This document shows positions 1 through 8,036 of a DNA stretch of 11,817 nucleotides, in pieces. The notes beneath the pieces were generated by a model. The model saw nothing but the letters and a program-made list of their open reading frames with translations. It had not been told where the DNA came from and did no database searches. Source of the DNA: Bacteroidales bacterium (GTDB lineage: Bacteria > Bacteroidota > Bacteroidia > Bacteroidales > JALTDM01); assembly GCA_027073875.1 (NCBI GenBank), contig JALTEO010000050.1:1-11817 (forward strand). The letters run 5' to 3'. How positions within the stretch are numbered: the stretch's first letter is position 1; each line of letters opens with the position of its first letter. The position numbers and the translations under genes are program-made.

Positions 1-617
1 TCAATTCGGAAGAACTTACTAAAGAAAACATTGGCAAAACACTTAAAGACTTTCAGGGAATTATCATAGCGCCGGGATTCGGACATCGCGGCATCGAAGG
101 AAAAATATTTGCCGCACAATACGGCAGAGAAAACAAAATTCCGACTCTGGGTATTTGTCTCGGCATGCAATGTATGGTCATTGAATTTGCCCGTAATGTA
201 CTAGGATACAAAGATGCCGATTCTACGGAATTTAACAGGCATACTAAACATCCCGTTATTGACCTGATGGAAGAACAGAAAAACATATTTGAGAAAGGCG
301 GCACGATGCGTCTTGGTGCTTATTCCTGTAAAATTGCTTCGACATCAAAACTTTACAATTCCTACGAAAAACCAATAACCAAAGAACGCCACCGGCATCG
401 TTTTGAATTTAATAACGACTACCTCACCGAGTTTGCAAATCACAATATGATAGCCACAGGAAAAAACCCGAAAACCGGATTAGTGGAAATTGTTGAAATA
501 CCGGACCATCCTTGGTTTGTGGGCGTTCAATTTCATCCTGAATATAAAAGTACGGTATTAAATCCACATCCTATATTTATTACATTTATCAAACATATTT
601 TAACCAAAAACCATTAA
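1..617 (+). CDS. pyrG: CTP synthase, C-terminal glutaminase part (5'-truncated by window edge)
   Basis: CTP synthase makes CTP from UTP in the cytoplasm, using ATP and ammonia released from glutamine. Only the C-terminal class I glutamine amidotransferase domain is in the window. The reading frame is open from position 3, so the gene starts upstream. Visible motifs are APGFGHRGIEGK (oxyanion-loop region), the nucleophile motif GICLGMQ with its Cys codon at 156-158, the RHRFEFNN segment typical of PyrG, and the closing GVQFHPEY with the catalytic His and Glu (His codon at 534-536). The stop TAA is at 615-617. yidC begins 5 bp later on the same strand, so the two are probably co-transcribed, an arrangement I know from Bacteroidota. 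The identification is very secure; the synthetase domain cannot be assessed. Confidence 0.97.
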   Translation, partial: NSEELTKENIGKTLKDFQGIIIAPGFGHRGIEGKIFAAQYGRENKIPTLGICLGMQCMVIEFARNVLGYKDADSTEFNRHTKHPVIDLMEEQKNIFEKGGTMRLGAYSCKIASTSKLYNSYEKPITKERHRHRFEFNNDYLTEFANHNMIATGKNPKTGLVEIVEIPDHPWFVGVQFHPEYKSTVLNPHPIFITFIKHILTKNH

Positions 618-622
618 TTTCT

Positions 623-2521
623 ATGGACAAAAAAACCATTATCGGCATATTACTAATTGGCGTTATATTAGTTTTATACAGTATTTACACACAACCTTCG
701 AAAGAAGAAATTGCCAGATTGAAAATTCAACGGGACTCTATTGCCAAAGTTGAACAAGCAAAAAAAGCTGAAATAGCTAAGCAACAAGCTATTGCAGATG
801 CTACCACACAACAAAAAGCCGTAGTTGAAAATAACGATTCGTCAGTTGTAAAAAACGATTCGTTAAAAAATAAACAAATACAAAAACAATACGGAGAATT
901 TTCAGATGCTACCCAAGGTACAAGAAAATTTATCACCATTGAAAATGATTTACTGAAAATTAAAATCTCTACTAAAGGCGGAAAAATGTATTCCGCAGAG
1001 TTAAAAAAATACAAAGCTTACGACAAAACACCTTTAATCCTGTTCACGGGCGACTCTACCATATTCGGCATCAATTTCTTTGACCAAAACAGAAGCATCA
1101 ATACCGATAATTTATTTTTCACACCATCGGTATCCAAAGAAAAACTTTATGCCAAAGACCAACCGGTAAAAATCTCCTTCCGCTTAACTGCCTCCGAAGG
1201 TAAATACATTGAATACACCTATTCACTTGCTCCTGATTCTTACAAAGTAGATTTCTCTGTAAAATTTTCGGGTATGAAAAATATTTTGGCACAGAACACC
1301 AACACACTGGCTCTCGACTGGTCGTATTATGTAAGACAGTTGGAAAAGAGCAAAATGACTGAAAATAATTATACCACAATTTACTACAAACCCTATAAAG
1401 ATAATGTGGATAAGCTGTCATCATCCGGCGATGACAAAGAAGAATTAGCTACCAAAGTACGGTGGGTTGCTTTCAAACAACAATTCTTTTCGAATGTTCT
1501 TATTGCCGATAATTATTTTCCCAATGTTGTTATTGATCAACAAAAATTGGGAGAAAAAGGATATATCAAAAAGTTCCATGCCAATATGATGCTGCCTGTT
1601 GACAATATGGGCACAACACAAACCTATCCGATGAGTTTTTATATCGGTCCTAACCAGTATAATACACTTCGGCGATACAGTAAAATAGGTAACGACGACA
1701 ATTTACAACTACAAAAACTGGTCAACCTCGGATGGACAATTTTCGGATGGGTCAACCGGTTCATTGTGATTCCTATCTTCAATTTCTTCAATCAATTTAT
1801 TAATAACTATGGTATCATTATTCTGCTATTAACCATTGTCATTAAGATAATTATTCTGCCGTTTACTTTCAAGTCATATATGTCATCGGCAAAGATGAAA
1901 GTACTGAAACCGGAAATTGAAGAAATCAATAAGAAAATTCCGAAAGAAAAATCAATGGAACGCCAACAAGCAACTATGGCACTTTACAGAAAAGCCAGTG
2001 TCAGTCCGCTAGGCGGCTGTTTACCAATGCTTTTCCAAATGCCTATACTCTATGCCATGTTCCGCTTTTTCCCTACTTCCATTGAACTGCGGCAACAAGG
2101 TTTTTTGTGGGCTGACGATTTATCATCGTACGATTCGGTTCTTCATCTGCCATTTAACATTCCTATGTATGGCGACCATGTCAGTTTGTTTGCCCTACTG
2201 ATGACCATCTCTATGATTTTTTATACCCGTATGCAAAACCAGATGAATCCGGCACAAGCAGGTGGCATGCCAGGCATGAAAACCATGATGTATATTATGC
2301 CTATTTTCTTTATGGCATTTCTGAACAACTATTCTTCGGGATTGAGTTATTACTACTTTTTAGCTAATGTTATTACTTTCATTCAAATGTATCTGTTCCG
2401 TCGCTTTGTAAACGAAGATAAATTGCGTCTGCAAATAGAACAAAACAAAAAGAAGAAACATAAAAAGTCTAACTTCCAAAAACGAATGGAAGAAATGGCA
2501 AAACAAAAAGGAAGAAGATAA
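623..2521 (+). CDS. yidC: Membrane protein insertase YidC
   Basis: YidC inserts and folds inner-membrane proteins, alone or with SecYEG. The 632-aa product has the layout of a Gram-negative YidC. It has an N-terminal membrane anchor (about residues 5-22), a Lys/Gln/Ala-rich linker that may be coiled coil (about 27-60), and a large beta-rich periplasmic domain (about 100-345). A conserved five-helix core follows, with segments near 395-415, 463-483, 520-535, 553-567 and 573-592. The core motifs GGCLPMLFQMPILYAMF and SSGLSYYYFLAN are clear. The tail is strongly basic (KKKKHKKS onward), as expected for ribosome contact. The groove position that is Arg in E. coli appears to be Lys408 (TIVIKIIILP). 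The ATG at 623 is 5 bp after the pyrG stop, with no Shine-Dalgarno. Length and motifs indicate a complete gene. Confidence 0.97.
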   Translation: MDKKTIIGILLIGVILVLYSIYTQPSKEEIARLKIQRDSIAKVEQAKKAEIAKQQAIADATTQQKAVVENNDSSVVKNDSLKNKQIQKQYGEFSDATQGTRKFITIENDLLKIKISTKGGKMYSAELKKYKAYDKTPLILFTGDSTIFGINFFDQNRSINTDNLFFTPSVSKEKLYAKDQPVKISFRLTASEGKYIEYTYSLAPDSYKVDFSVKFSGMKNILAQNTNTLALDWSYYVRQLEKSKMTENNYTTIYYKPYKDNVDKLSSSGDDKEELATKVRWVAFKQQFFSNVLIADNYFPNVVIDQQKLGEKGYIKKFHANMMLPVDNMGTTQTYPMSFYIGPNQYNTLRRYSKIGNDDNLQLQKLVNLGWTIFGWVNRFIVIPIFNFFNQFINNYGIIILLLTIVIKIIILPFTFKSYMSSAKMKVLKPEIEEINKKIPKEKSMERQQATMALYRKASVSPLGGCLPMLFQMPILYAMFRFFPTSIELRQQGFLWADDLSSYDSVLHLPFNIPMYGDHVSLFALLMTISMIFYTRMQNQMNPAQAGGMPGMKTMMYIMPIFFMAFLNNYSSGLSYYYFLANVITFIQMYLFRRFVNEDKLRLQIEQNKKKKHKKSNFQKRMEEMAKQKGRR

Positions 2522-2602
2522 AGCGGTTTATTTTTATGACTGTGAATATTAGAACTTACTTCAAGTATTTTCATTCATAAAATTCCGTTTTTAAAAAAAG
2601 TG

Positions 2603-2610
2603 TAAATTTG
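2603..2610 (+). promoter_or_regulatory. Candidate Bacteroidota -7 box (TAAATTTG)
   Basis: TAAATTTG matches the Bacteroidota -7 consensus TAnnTTTG exactly. It lies in the 86-bp gap after yidC and just before the 221-aa exported protein gene. I see no good -33 TTTG/TTG at the usual 19-21 bp spacing, which lowers confidence. If it is real, the TTG at 2608-2610 belongs to the promoter and is not the start codon. Confidence 0.35.
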
Positions 2611-3273
2611 TCGGCAAATTTTAGCCGATTGAAAAGAAATTTATTTTATCTGTTATTAATTTTCCAATTATTTGTTTTGCCTGTTGCAACAAATGGGCAA
2701 TCGGCGTTAAACCTTCACATAACCACTATCGGAGCACATATAGGCAATAATCCAAACTACCGGTTTTACAAAAATGCTTTGGACAAAAATGGTAATTTCG
2801 TTACTGAGCCGTTAATAATGCTCTCCTATCAACAATTTTTAAAAAACCCCCGTAACTCACTAGAAATAACACAAGGACTTTATCTAAATGCCAACGCAAG
2901 GATGACCGGATTTACCTATTTTGCTTTCAAAAAAAAAATTATCCACAATTTTAAAAATGTTGTTTCCGTATCCATTGGGCCCAATCTTACTTACTGGAAA
3001 AATCTGCATGATATCTATGGCATCTACACCGAAAGCACATGGGCACACAAGTGGCTCCTTGCCGCCGAGTTAAGTTATTATTATTATCTTGGGGTGCGTT
3101 CTGATTTAACAACAAGTTTACATTACGGATTAGAAAACAAAACTATATTTTGGACCATAGGTTACAGGTTTTGGATAAATCCGATGGTACACGAAAAAAA
3201 ATGTGATTGCGAAAAATCATGGAATTTTAAAATCAAAGATATTCCCAAAAGAATCAAACGAATCTTTCAATAA
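2608..3273 (+). CDS. Exported protein of unknown function, beta-barrel-like
   Basis: I do not recognise this 221-aa protein. The N-terminus (KRNLFYLLLIFQLFVLPVA, then TNGQSA) reads as a Sec signal peptide, with cleavage probably near NGQ-SA. The rest has alternating-pattern strands rich in aromatics, such as SLEITQGLYLN, MTGFTYFAFKKK, VVSVSIGPNLTYW, WLLAAELSYYYYLGVRS and IFWTIGYRFWI. This suggests a small outer-membrane beta-barrel. A basic tail with two close Cys (KKCDCEKS, ending KRIKRIFQ) follows the last strand, which is unusual for a barrel. No ATG exists near the start and the frame is open only from 2581. TTG at 2608 is the longest start, but it overlaps a -7-like box, so TTG at 2629 (LKRNLFYLLL) may be the true one. 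It probably has its own promoter and does not belong to the pyrG-yidC unit. Confidence 0.75.
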   Translation: MSANFSRLKRNLFYLLLIFQLFVLPVATNGQSALNLHITTIGAHIGNNPNYRFYKNALDKNGNFVTEPLIMLSYQQFLKNPRNSLEITQGLYLNANARMTGFTYFAFKKKIIHNFKNVVSVSIGPNLTYWKNLHDIYGIYTESTWAHKWLLAAELSYYYYLGVRSDLTTSLHYGLENKTIFWTIGYRFWINPMVHEKKCDCEKSWNFKIKDIPKRIKRIFQ

Positions 3274-3320
3274 ATCTTTATATATGAAACATCCATGATT
3301 AATTTAAAACACACAAAGTT

Positions 3321-3355
3321 AATTACGAATTATCAATTACAAATTACGAATGATA
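3321..3355. repeat. Degenerate heptamer tandem array (AATTACG-like, 5 units)
   Basis: Five consecutive 7-bp units can be read in the gap before the acyl-CoA synthetase gene: AATTACG, AATTATC, AATTACA, AATTACG, AATGATA. The decamer AATTACGAAT occurs twice, at 3321-3330 and 3342-3351, exactly 21 bp (three units) apart. Similar AATTACGAATT strings are, to my knowledge, frequent between genes in Bacteroidota. Function is unknown. Confidence 0.6.
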
Positions 3356-3361
3356 AAATTT

Positions 3362-3399
3362 AACTTTATGAACTTTTAACTTTACAAACTTTTGAACTA
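3362..3399. repeat. AACTTT-type short repeat array and possible promoter for acyl-CoA synthetase
   Basis: Directly after the heptamer array lie near-repeats of about 8 bp: AACTTTATG, AACTTTTA, ACTTTACA, AACTTTTG, then AACTA. The fourth unit (AACTTTTG, 3387-3394) differs from the TAnnTTTG -7 consensus at one fixed position and lies 16 bp before the ATG at 3411. It could therefore be the promoter of the following gene. A TTTA at 3365-3368 is a weak -33 candidate. The promoter reading is inference. Confidence 0.4.
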
Positions 3400-3410
3400 A
3401 ATATAAACAG

Positions 3411-5237
3411 ATGGAAAATTTAAAACGGACTTTCGATATTCTACCGTATGTTTTGAAAAATTATCCTCAGGGAATTGCCATTGCAGGGAAAAAGGACAAT
3501 AAATGGCAGGGTTATTCGTCACAGGAATTTTATGATATCGTTCAATATGTCAGCAGTGGTTTATTGGAAATGGGGTTTCGTGCCGGCGATAAAATTGCAA
3601 CCATTACAACCAACATTCCCGAATGGAATTTTCTGGATATGGGCATGAGTCAAATTGGTATTATCCATGTCGCAATATATCCCAACATATCCGAAGAAGA
3701 ATACGACTTTATTTTAAATCACTGTGAAGCATCAGCTGTATTTGTCTCAGACGAAAATCATTACAAAAAAATTAAAGATATTGCCGGAAAAGCAACAAAG
3801 ATAAAAGAGGTATTCTCCATTAAAAATACGGTAACAGACATCAAAAGCTGTCACGAAATTATTGAAACCGGAAAAGCCAACTACGAAAAGAATAAAGCGG
3901 CTATTGAACAAACAAAAGAACAGATTAGCCCCGACGATATTTTAACAATTATCTACACTTCCGGGACCACAGGAACCCCAAAAGGTGTAATGCTCACACA
4001 CAACAATATGATGAGTAATGTTGTTTCCACTTTTCCGATTCAACCGCTAAATCATACCCATACGGAAATCAGTTTCTTGCCGCTGTGCCATGTCTATGAA
4101 CGGATGCTGAATTATATGTCTATGCTCAAAGGTATCAGCATTCACTATATTGAGAATCTAAGTGCCATTGCCGACAGTCTGCAAGAAGTAAAACCCGATG
4201 GTTTCCACACCGTTCCGCGACTTTTGGAAATGTTTTACGACAAAATTGTGGCTAAGGGCAAAGACCTTGAAGGACTTAAAAAGAAAATCTTTTTTTGGGC
4301 TATTGACCTTGGATTTAATTACAGTTTTAAGCGGGCAAAAAATCCTTTCTATCAATTAAAGTTGGGAATAGCCAATCAACTGGTTTATAAAAAGGTGCGG
4401 GAATCTCTCGGTGGCAACCTAAAGATTGTCGTTTCCGGTGGCTCTGCCTTACAAATGCGTTTGCAGAAATTATTCTGGACAGCTCATGTGAAAATTATTG
4501 AAGGTTACGGCTTAACAGAAACTTCACCCGTAATTTCGGTAAACCGCGAAAACCCACCCGATTTTATGTTTGGCACCGTTGGCCCTATTATTGATGGTGT
4601 AGAGGTAAAAATTGCCAACGATGGTGAAATACTTGTAAAAGGTCCCAATGTTATGAAGGGTTATTACAAAAATGATAAAGCTACTGCCGAAGTTATTGAC
4701 ACCGATGGATGGTTCCATACCGGTGATATCGGCACACTAATCGATGGTAAGTTTTTGAAGATTACCGACCGGAAAAAAGAAATTTTTAAACTCTCGTCAG
4801 GCAAATATATAGCTCCACAAGTTATTGAAAATAAACTAAAAGCATCATCATTAATTGATCAAGCAATGATTTTGGGAGAAAACAAAAAGTTTGCTTCGTC
4901 GCTTATTTCTCCCAACTTCAATTATCTGCATTTCTGGGCAACAAAACATAAAATCCATTACCGCGACAATCAGGATTTAATCCAAAAACCCGAGGTCATC
5001 AAAAGATATCAAAAAGAAATTGGCGAAATAAATAAACAGCTGGCAGTGCACGAAAATATTAAACGGTTAAAATTGGTTCCCGACACTTGGACACCACAAA
5101 CAGGAGAACTGTCGCCAACACTCAAACTAAAACGAAAAGTCATTTTTGAAAAATACAAATCGTTGATTCAGGAAATATTTGCTACGGAAACTTTTGACTC
5201 TCAGCACAATTTCGGCAGCGAAAAAGCAGATGATTAA
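3411..5237 (+). CDS. Long-chain fatty acid--CoA ligase (AMP-binding, ANL superfamily)
   Basis: This 608-aa enzyme is predicted to activate fatty acids to acyl-CoA through an acyl-adenylate, feeding lipid synthesis or beta-oxidation at the inner face of the membrane. Adenylate-forming motifs appear in order: the phosphate-binding loop YTSGTTGTPK (182-191), SFLPLCHVYER (221-231), GGSALQ (343-348), the GYGLTET motif (365-371), FHTGDIG (435-441), and the hinge and linker DRKKEIFKLSSGKYIAP (453-469). The C-terminal TGELSPTLKLKRK probably carries the A10 lysine. The pattern is that of FadD15-like long-chain synthetases common in Bacteroidota; chain-length preference cannot be read. The ATG at 3411 has no Shine-Dalgarno. 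It stands alone, with repeat-rich DNA before it and a convergent feo operon after it. Confidence 0.93.
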   Translation: MENLKRTFDILPYVLKNYPQGIAIAGKKDNKWQGYSSQEFYDIVQYVSSGLLEMGFRAGDKIATITTNIPEWNFLDMGMSQIGIIHVAIYPNISEEEYDFILNHCEASAVFVSDENHYKKIKDIAGKATKIKEVFSIKNTVTDIKSCHEIIETGKANYEKNKAAIEQTKEQISPDDILTIIYTSGTTGTPKGVMLTHNNMMSNVVSTFPIQPLNHTHTEISFLPLCHVYERMLNYMSMLKGISIHYIENLSAIADSLQEVKPDGFHTVPRLLEMFYDKIVAKGKDLEGLKKKIFFWAIDLGFNYSFKRAKNPFYQLKLGIANQLVYKKVRESLGGNLKIVVSGGSALQMRLQKLFWTAHVKIIEGYGLTETSPVISVNRENPPDFMFGTVGPIIDGVEVKIANDGEILVKGPNVMKGYYKNDKATAEVIDTDGWFHTGDIGTLIDGKFLKITDRKKEIFKLSSGKYIAPQVIENKLKASSLIDQAMILGENKKFASSLISPNFNYLHFWATKHKIHYRDNQDLIQKPEVIKRYQKEIGEINKQLAVHENIKRLKLVPDTWTPQTGELSPTLKLKRKVIFEKYKSLIQEIFATETFDSQHNFGSEKADD

Positions 5238-5324
5238 CTTACAAACTTCTAATTAAAAGAAAGTTGAATTTGTTAATTAAATTTACAGTTTTCAACAAAA
5301 CACATAAAAAAGGGACATTACCAA

Positions 5325-5516
5325 TCAATCTATTTTTACAGGTTTAAAAGTAATTTTCGCAGTATTGTTTTGCGATAGTGAACAACCGGCACAATGTCCC
5401 GAACAGCCGGCATTATTTGCCAAACCTTTTTTCGGGAAAAATATCCGCCAAATACTTCTCAGTCCGAAAAATACTGCTATGGCAATGATTAATATGGTAA
5501 ATACTGTTTGAATCAT
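5325..5516 (-). CDS. FeoB-associated Cys-rich membrane protein
   Basis: This 63-aa protein has one N-terminal membrane helix (about residues 4-20, TVFTILIIAIAVFFGL), a basic stretch (RSIWRIFFPKK) and a compact metal-ligand-like motif C38-SGH-C42-AG-C45. This layout matches the FeoB-associated Cys-rich family found downstream of feoB in many Bacteroidota. Its exact role is not established; in iron uptake it may play a part comparable to FeoC or act as an iron or redox-sensing accessory (inference). Its ATG (5516-5514) overlaps the feoB stop in TAATG, so translation is almost certainly coupled. The position-specific Cys residues and operon context make the call good despite its small size. Confidence 0.88.
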   Translation of the reverse strand: MIQTVFTILIIAIAVFFGLRSIWRIFFPKKGLANNAGCSGHCAGCSLSQNNTAKITFKPVKID

Positions 5517-8008
5517 TAGAAAAAAAGTTGACTAAATTGATAAAATCCGAAACTAAATAACCATGCAATTCCCGTAGTATAGACAATCATAAATACCGGC
5601 CAACGCCATGTGCCTGTCTCTTTTCGCACAGCAGCCATCGTTGCCACACACGGAAAATACAATAAGATAAAAATAAGAAACGCCAAAGCCCTTGTTTTGT
5701 TCCAAAAAGGTTGTTGAGTTACAGCATCATTATCCGTTAGTAATGCCTCAGTCAGATTATTGTCTTTTGACGGATAAAGTACGCCCATCGTACTCACCAC
5801 CACCTCTTTTGCCGTAATACCCGTAATAACACTTACAGTCATTTTCCAATCAAAACCCAACGGCTTAAACACCGGAGCCACTGCCCTGCCTATTTTCCCG
5901 ATATACGAATTATACATTTGTGACTCATGAATCTGTTTCTCCTGCATATCAAGCGATTGCACCACAGCAACTTTCATTTTCTTTTTTTGGGAAGCAGATA
6001 TTGGAAGCGATGAAATTTTTTTGACAGAAAGCTGAGCCACTTTATCAAAATTATTTTGTTTTCCCATCGGAAAATATCCTAAAGCCCAAATGATAATGGA
6101 GGTAATCAGAATGATATTACCCATTTTCTGTAAATATTGTACACCCTTGTGCCACATGTGTCTAACAACCGATATAGCAGTAGGTACACGATACGGTGGC
6201 AACTCCATTACAAAAGGAACTTCTTCTTTTTTGAAAAATATTTTTTTAAAAAGGATAGCAATCAAAATTGCCACAGCTATACCAATAAAATATAACATAA
6301 AAATAACATTTCCCGCATTATTCGGGAAAAAAGCAGAAGTAATCAGAATATACACCGGCAAACGGGCACTGCACGACATAAACGGATTGATAAGAATGGT
6401 CAACAATCGGTCATTTTTACTTTCAATAGTACGGGTCGCCATAATGGCAGGCACATTGCAACCGAACCCCATAATCAGCGGAATAAATGATTTGCCATGC
6501 AATCCGATACGGTGCATTAATTTATCCATAATAAAAGCCACCCGTGCCATATAACCCGTATCTTCCATAATGGAAATAAACAAAAAAAGCAGTAGGATAT
6601 TAGGCAGAAAAATAATTACGCTACCAACCCCTTGAATAATACCATCAGTAATCAAATCGCGTAATGGTCCGGGCATCATGTGATTCATAAACAATTTGTT
6701 TATCCATTGTACGCCCATATCAATCCACTCCATCGGATAATTTCCGATTAAAAAAGTACCCTGAAACATCAGCCACAAGAAAAATACAAAAATTGGAAAC
6801 CCCAAATATTTATTGGTAATTATCTTGTCTAATGTCTTGGTTTTCCTATGCTTTTCAGTATTTCCCGCTTTGTAGGTTTCTTTCAATGCCCCACGGATAA
6901 AACCGTATTTGGCATTAACCAAAAGCGTATCGATATCATTTTTAAAATGACTCGTTATGCGATCAACACCATCTTCAATCAGGTTTTTTATTTCAAAATA
7001 ATTGGAAAATCCATGAGCCATCTTCGTAATCAGCGGATCTTTCTCCATGAGTTTAACCGCAACAAAACGAGGCGAAACAATGTGTGTCAGTTTATGGTCT
7101 GTTTTGGAAATATCCAAGTCCTTTATTACAGAAGTAATTAATCGTTCAACAGGTTTAAAATTCTTAACAACAATCGTTCTTTCCGGCGGTGTCTCAAACA
7201 CCCTGATAATAGCCCCCAGTAAACTCCTGATACCAATTTTTTTGGGACCGATGGTTGGCACAAAAGGAATACCGAGCATATCACCCAGCATTTTAAAATT
7301 CAGTTTAGCATTATTTTTCTCCAACTCATCATATATGTTCAACGCTACTACTGTTGGAATATTCATATCAATCAGTTGCGTAGTCAAAAACAGGTTGCGT
7401 TCCAAATTTCCGGCATCAACTACATTAAGCACCACATCGGGAATTTTCGTTAACAGATGCTCCAATACAAACTCTTCCTCCGGACTGTAAGCCGTCAGCG
7501 AGTAAGTTCCCGGCAAATCCATAAAGTTTAGCGTATAACCCTTATATTCAATTGTACTTTTTTTGGCATCTACGGTAACACCCGAATAATTTCCGACATG
7601 TTCTACCGATTTGGTAAGTTGATTAAAAAGTGTTGTTTTCCCACTATTGGGATTTCCCACCAAGGCAATATTTATCGTTTTTGCAAAAAGATGTTCCCGT
7701 TTTATCTTTGTCGTATAATCGTTTTCTTCAAAATTGTCATGATTATTTTCTTTGGGCTGCCGCGTCACCTCAATTAAATCGGCTTCACTACGACGAATTG
7801 CCACCTCGTAATTCATCAATTTATATTCTACAGGATCTTTCAACGGTGCATACCGCACAACCATAATCTCTTCACCCTCAATGAAACCCATCTCACTCAT
7901 TCGCTTTTTAAAAGCCCGCTGACCTTTAACCTTTGTGATGATGCCTTTTTCGTTATTTTTTAAATCAATTAACTTCAATGTGTAAACGGTATGGTTTTTG
8001 AAAAACAA
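5516..8008 (-). CDS. feoB: Ferrous iron transporter, FeoA-FeoB fusion
   Basis: This 830-aa inner-membrane protein is predicted to import Fe(II), driven or gated by GTP. Residues about 11-82 form a FeoA (SH3-like) domain (LIDLKNNEKGIITKV, MSEMGFIEGEEI, YAPLKDPVEYKL, VAIRRSEADLIEV). A linker leads to the G domain with G1 GNPNSGKT (118-125), G2 Thr145 in GNYSGVTVD, G3 DLPG (164-167) and G4 NIYD (224-227). The membrane part starts near residue 395 and contains the Gate/core sequences MGFGCNVPAIMATR and NPFMSCSARLPVYI. The FeoA-FeoB fusion is typical of Bacteroidota. The longest start is TTG at 8008-8006, but those bases fall in a -7-like box. TTG at 7978-7976 (LKLIDLKNNEKG) fits the usual FeoA N-terminus better and is my preferred start. 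The gene leads the operon with the Cys-rich protein. Confidence 0.96.
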   Translation of the reverse strand: MFFKNHTVYTLKLIDLKNNEKGIITKVKGQRAFKKRMSEMGFIEGEEIMVVRYAPLKDPVEYKLMNYEVAIRRSEADLIEVTRQPKENNHDNFEENDYTTKIKREHLFAKTINIALVGNPNSGKTTLFNQLTKSVEHVGNYSGVTVDAKKSTIEYKGYTLNFMDLPGTYSLTAYSPEEEFVLEHLLTKIPDVVLNVVDAGNLERNLFLTTQLIDMNIPTVVALNIYDELEKNNAKLNFKMLGDMLGIPFVPTIGPKKIGIRSLLGAIIRVFETPPERTIVVKNFKPVERLITSVIKDLDISKTDHKLTHIVSPRFVAVKLMEKDPLITKMAHGFSNYFEIKNLIEDGVDRITSHFKNDIDTLLVNAKYGFIRGALKETYKAGNTEKHRKTKTLDKIITNKYLGFPIFVFFLWLMFQGTFLIGNYPMEWIDMGVQWINKLFMNHMMPGPLRDLITDGIIQGVGSVIIFLPNILLLFLFISIMEDTGYMARVAFIMDKLMHRIGLHGKSFIPLIMGFGCNVPAIMATRTIESKNDRLLTILINPFMSCSARLPVYILITSAFFPNNAGNVIFMLYFIGIAVAILIAILFKKIFFKKEEVPFVMELPPYRVPTAISVVRHMWHKGVQYLQKMGNIILITSIIIWALGYFPMGKQNNFDKVAQLSVKKISSLPISASQKKKMKVAVVQSLDMQEKQIHESQMYNSYIGKIGRAVAPVFKPLGFDWKMTVSVITGITAKEVVVSTMGVLYPSKDNNLTEALLTDNDAVTQQPFWNKTRALAFLIFILLYFPCVATMAAVRKETGTWRWPVFMIVYTTGIAWLFSFGFYQFSQLFF

Positions 8009-8036
8009 ATATCTTGGTTTTTTTTAGTTTACACAA
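8006..8036 (-). promoter_or_regulatory. Candidate feoAB promoter (-33 TTG / -7 GATATTTG)
   Basis: On the minus strand GATATTTG (8013-8006) matches TAnnTTTG at 5 of 6 fixed positions. A TTG (8036-8034) lies upstream with a 20-bp spacer, the usual Bacteroidota -33/-7 distance. Transcription would start near 8000, giving a leader of roughly 20 nt to the TTG start at 7978. The -33 element lies in one end of the palindrome 8035-8054, so a repressor bound there would block it. Confidence 0.45.

Noticed and set aside
2522..2602. Search for a terminator after yidC
   Set aside because: Only short imperfect pairings such as ACTT/AAGT were seen, with no GC-rich stem.
3321..3399. Short direct repeats considered as a CRISPR array
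   Set aside because: Units are 7-9 bp, degenerate and contiguous, with no unique spacers and no cas genes nearby.
5238..5324. Possible terminator between the acyl-CoA synthetase gene and the convergent feo operon
   Set aside because: TAATTAA/TTAATTA and GTTGAA/TTCAAC pairs exist but are AT-rich, widely spaced and lack a T-tract, so no terminator is called.
6090..6554. A 154-codon open frame on the + strand inside feoB
   Set aside because: It is antisense to strongly conserved FeoB membrane sequence, has no protein-like motifs and arises from codon bias on the other strand. The same holds for the frames at 6848-7141, 7047-7490 and 7630-7866.
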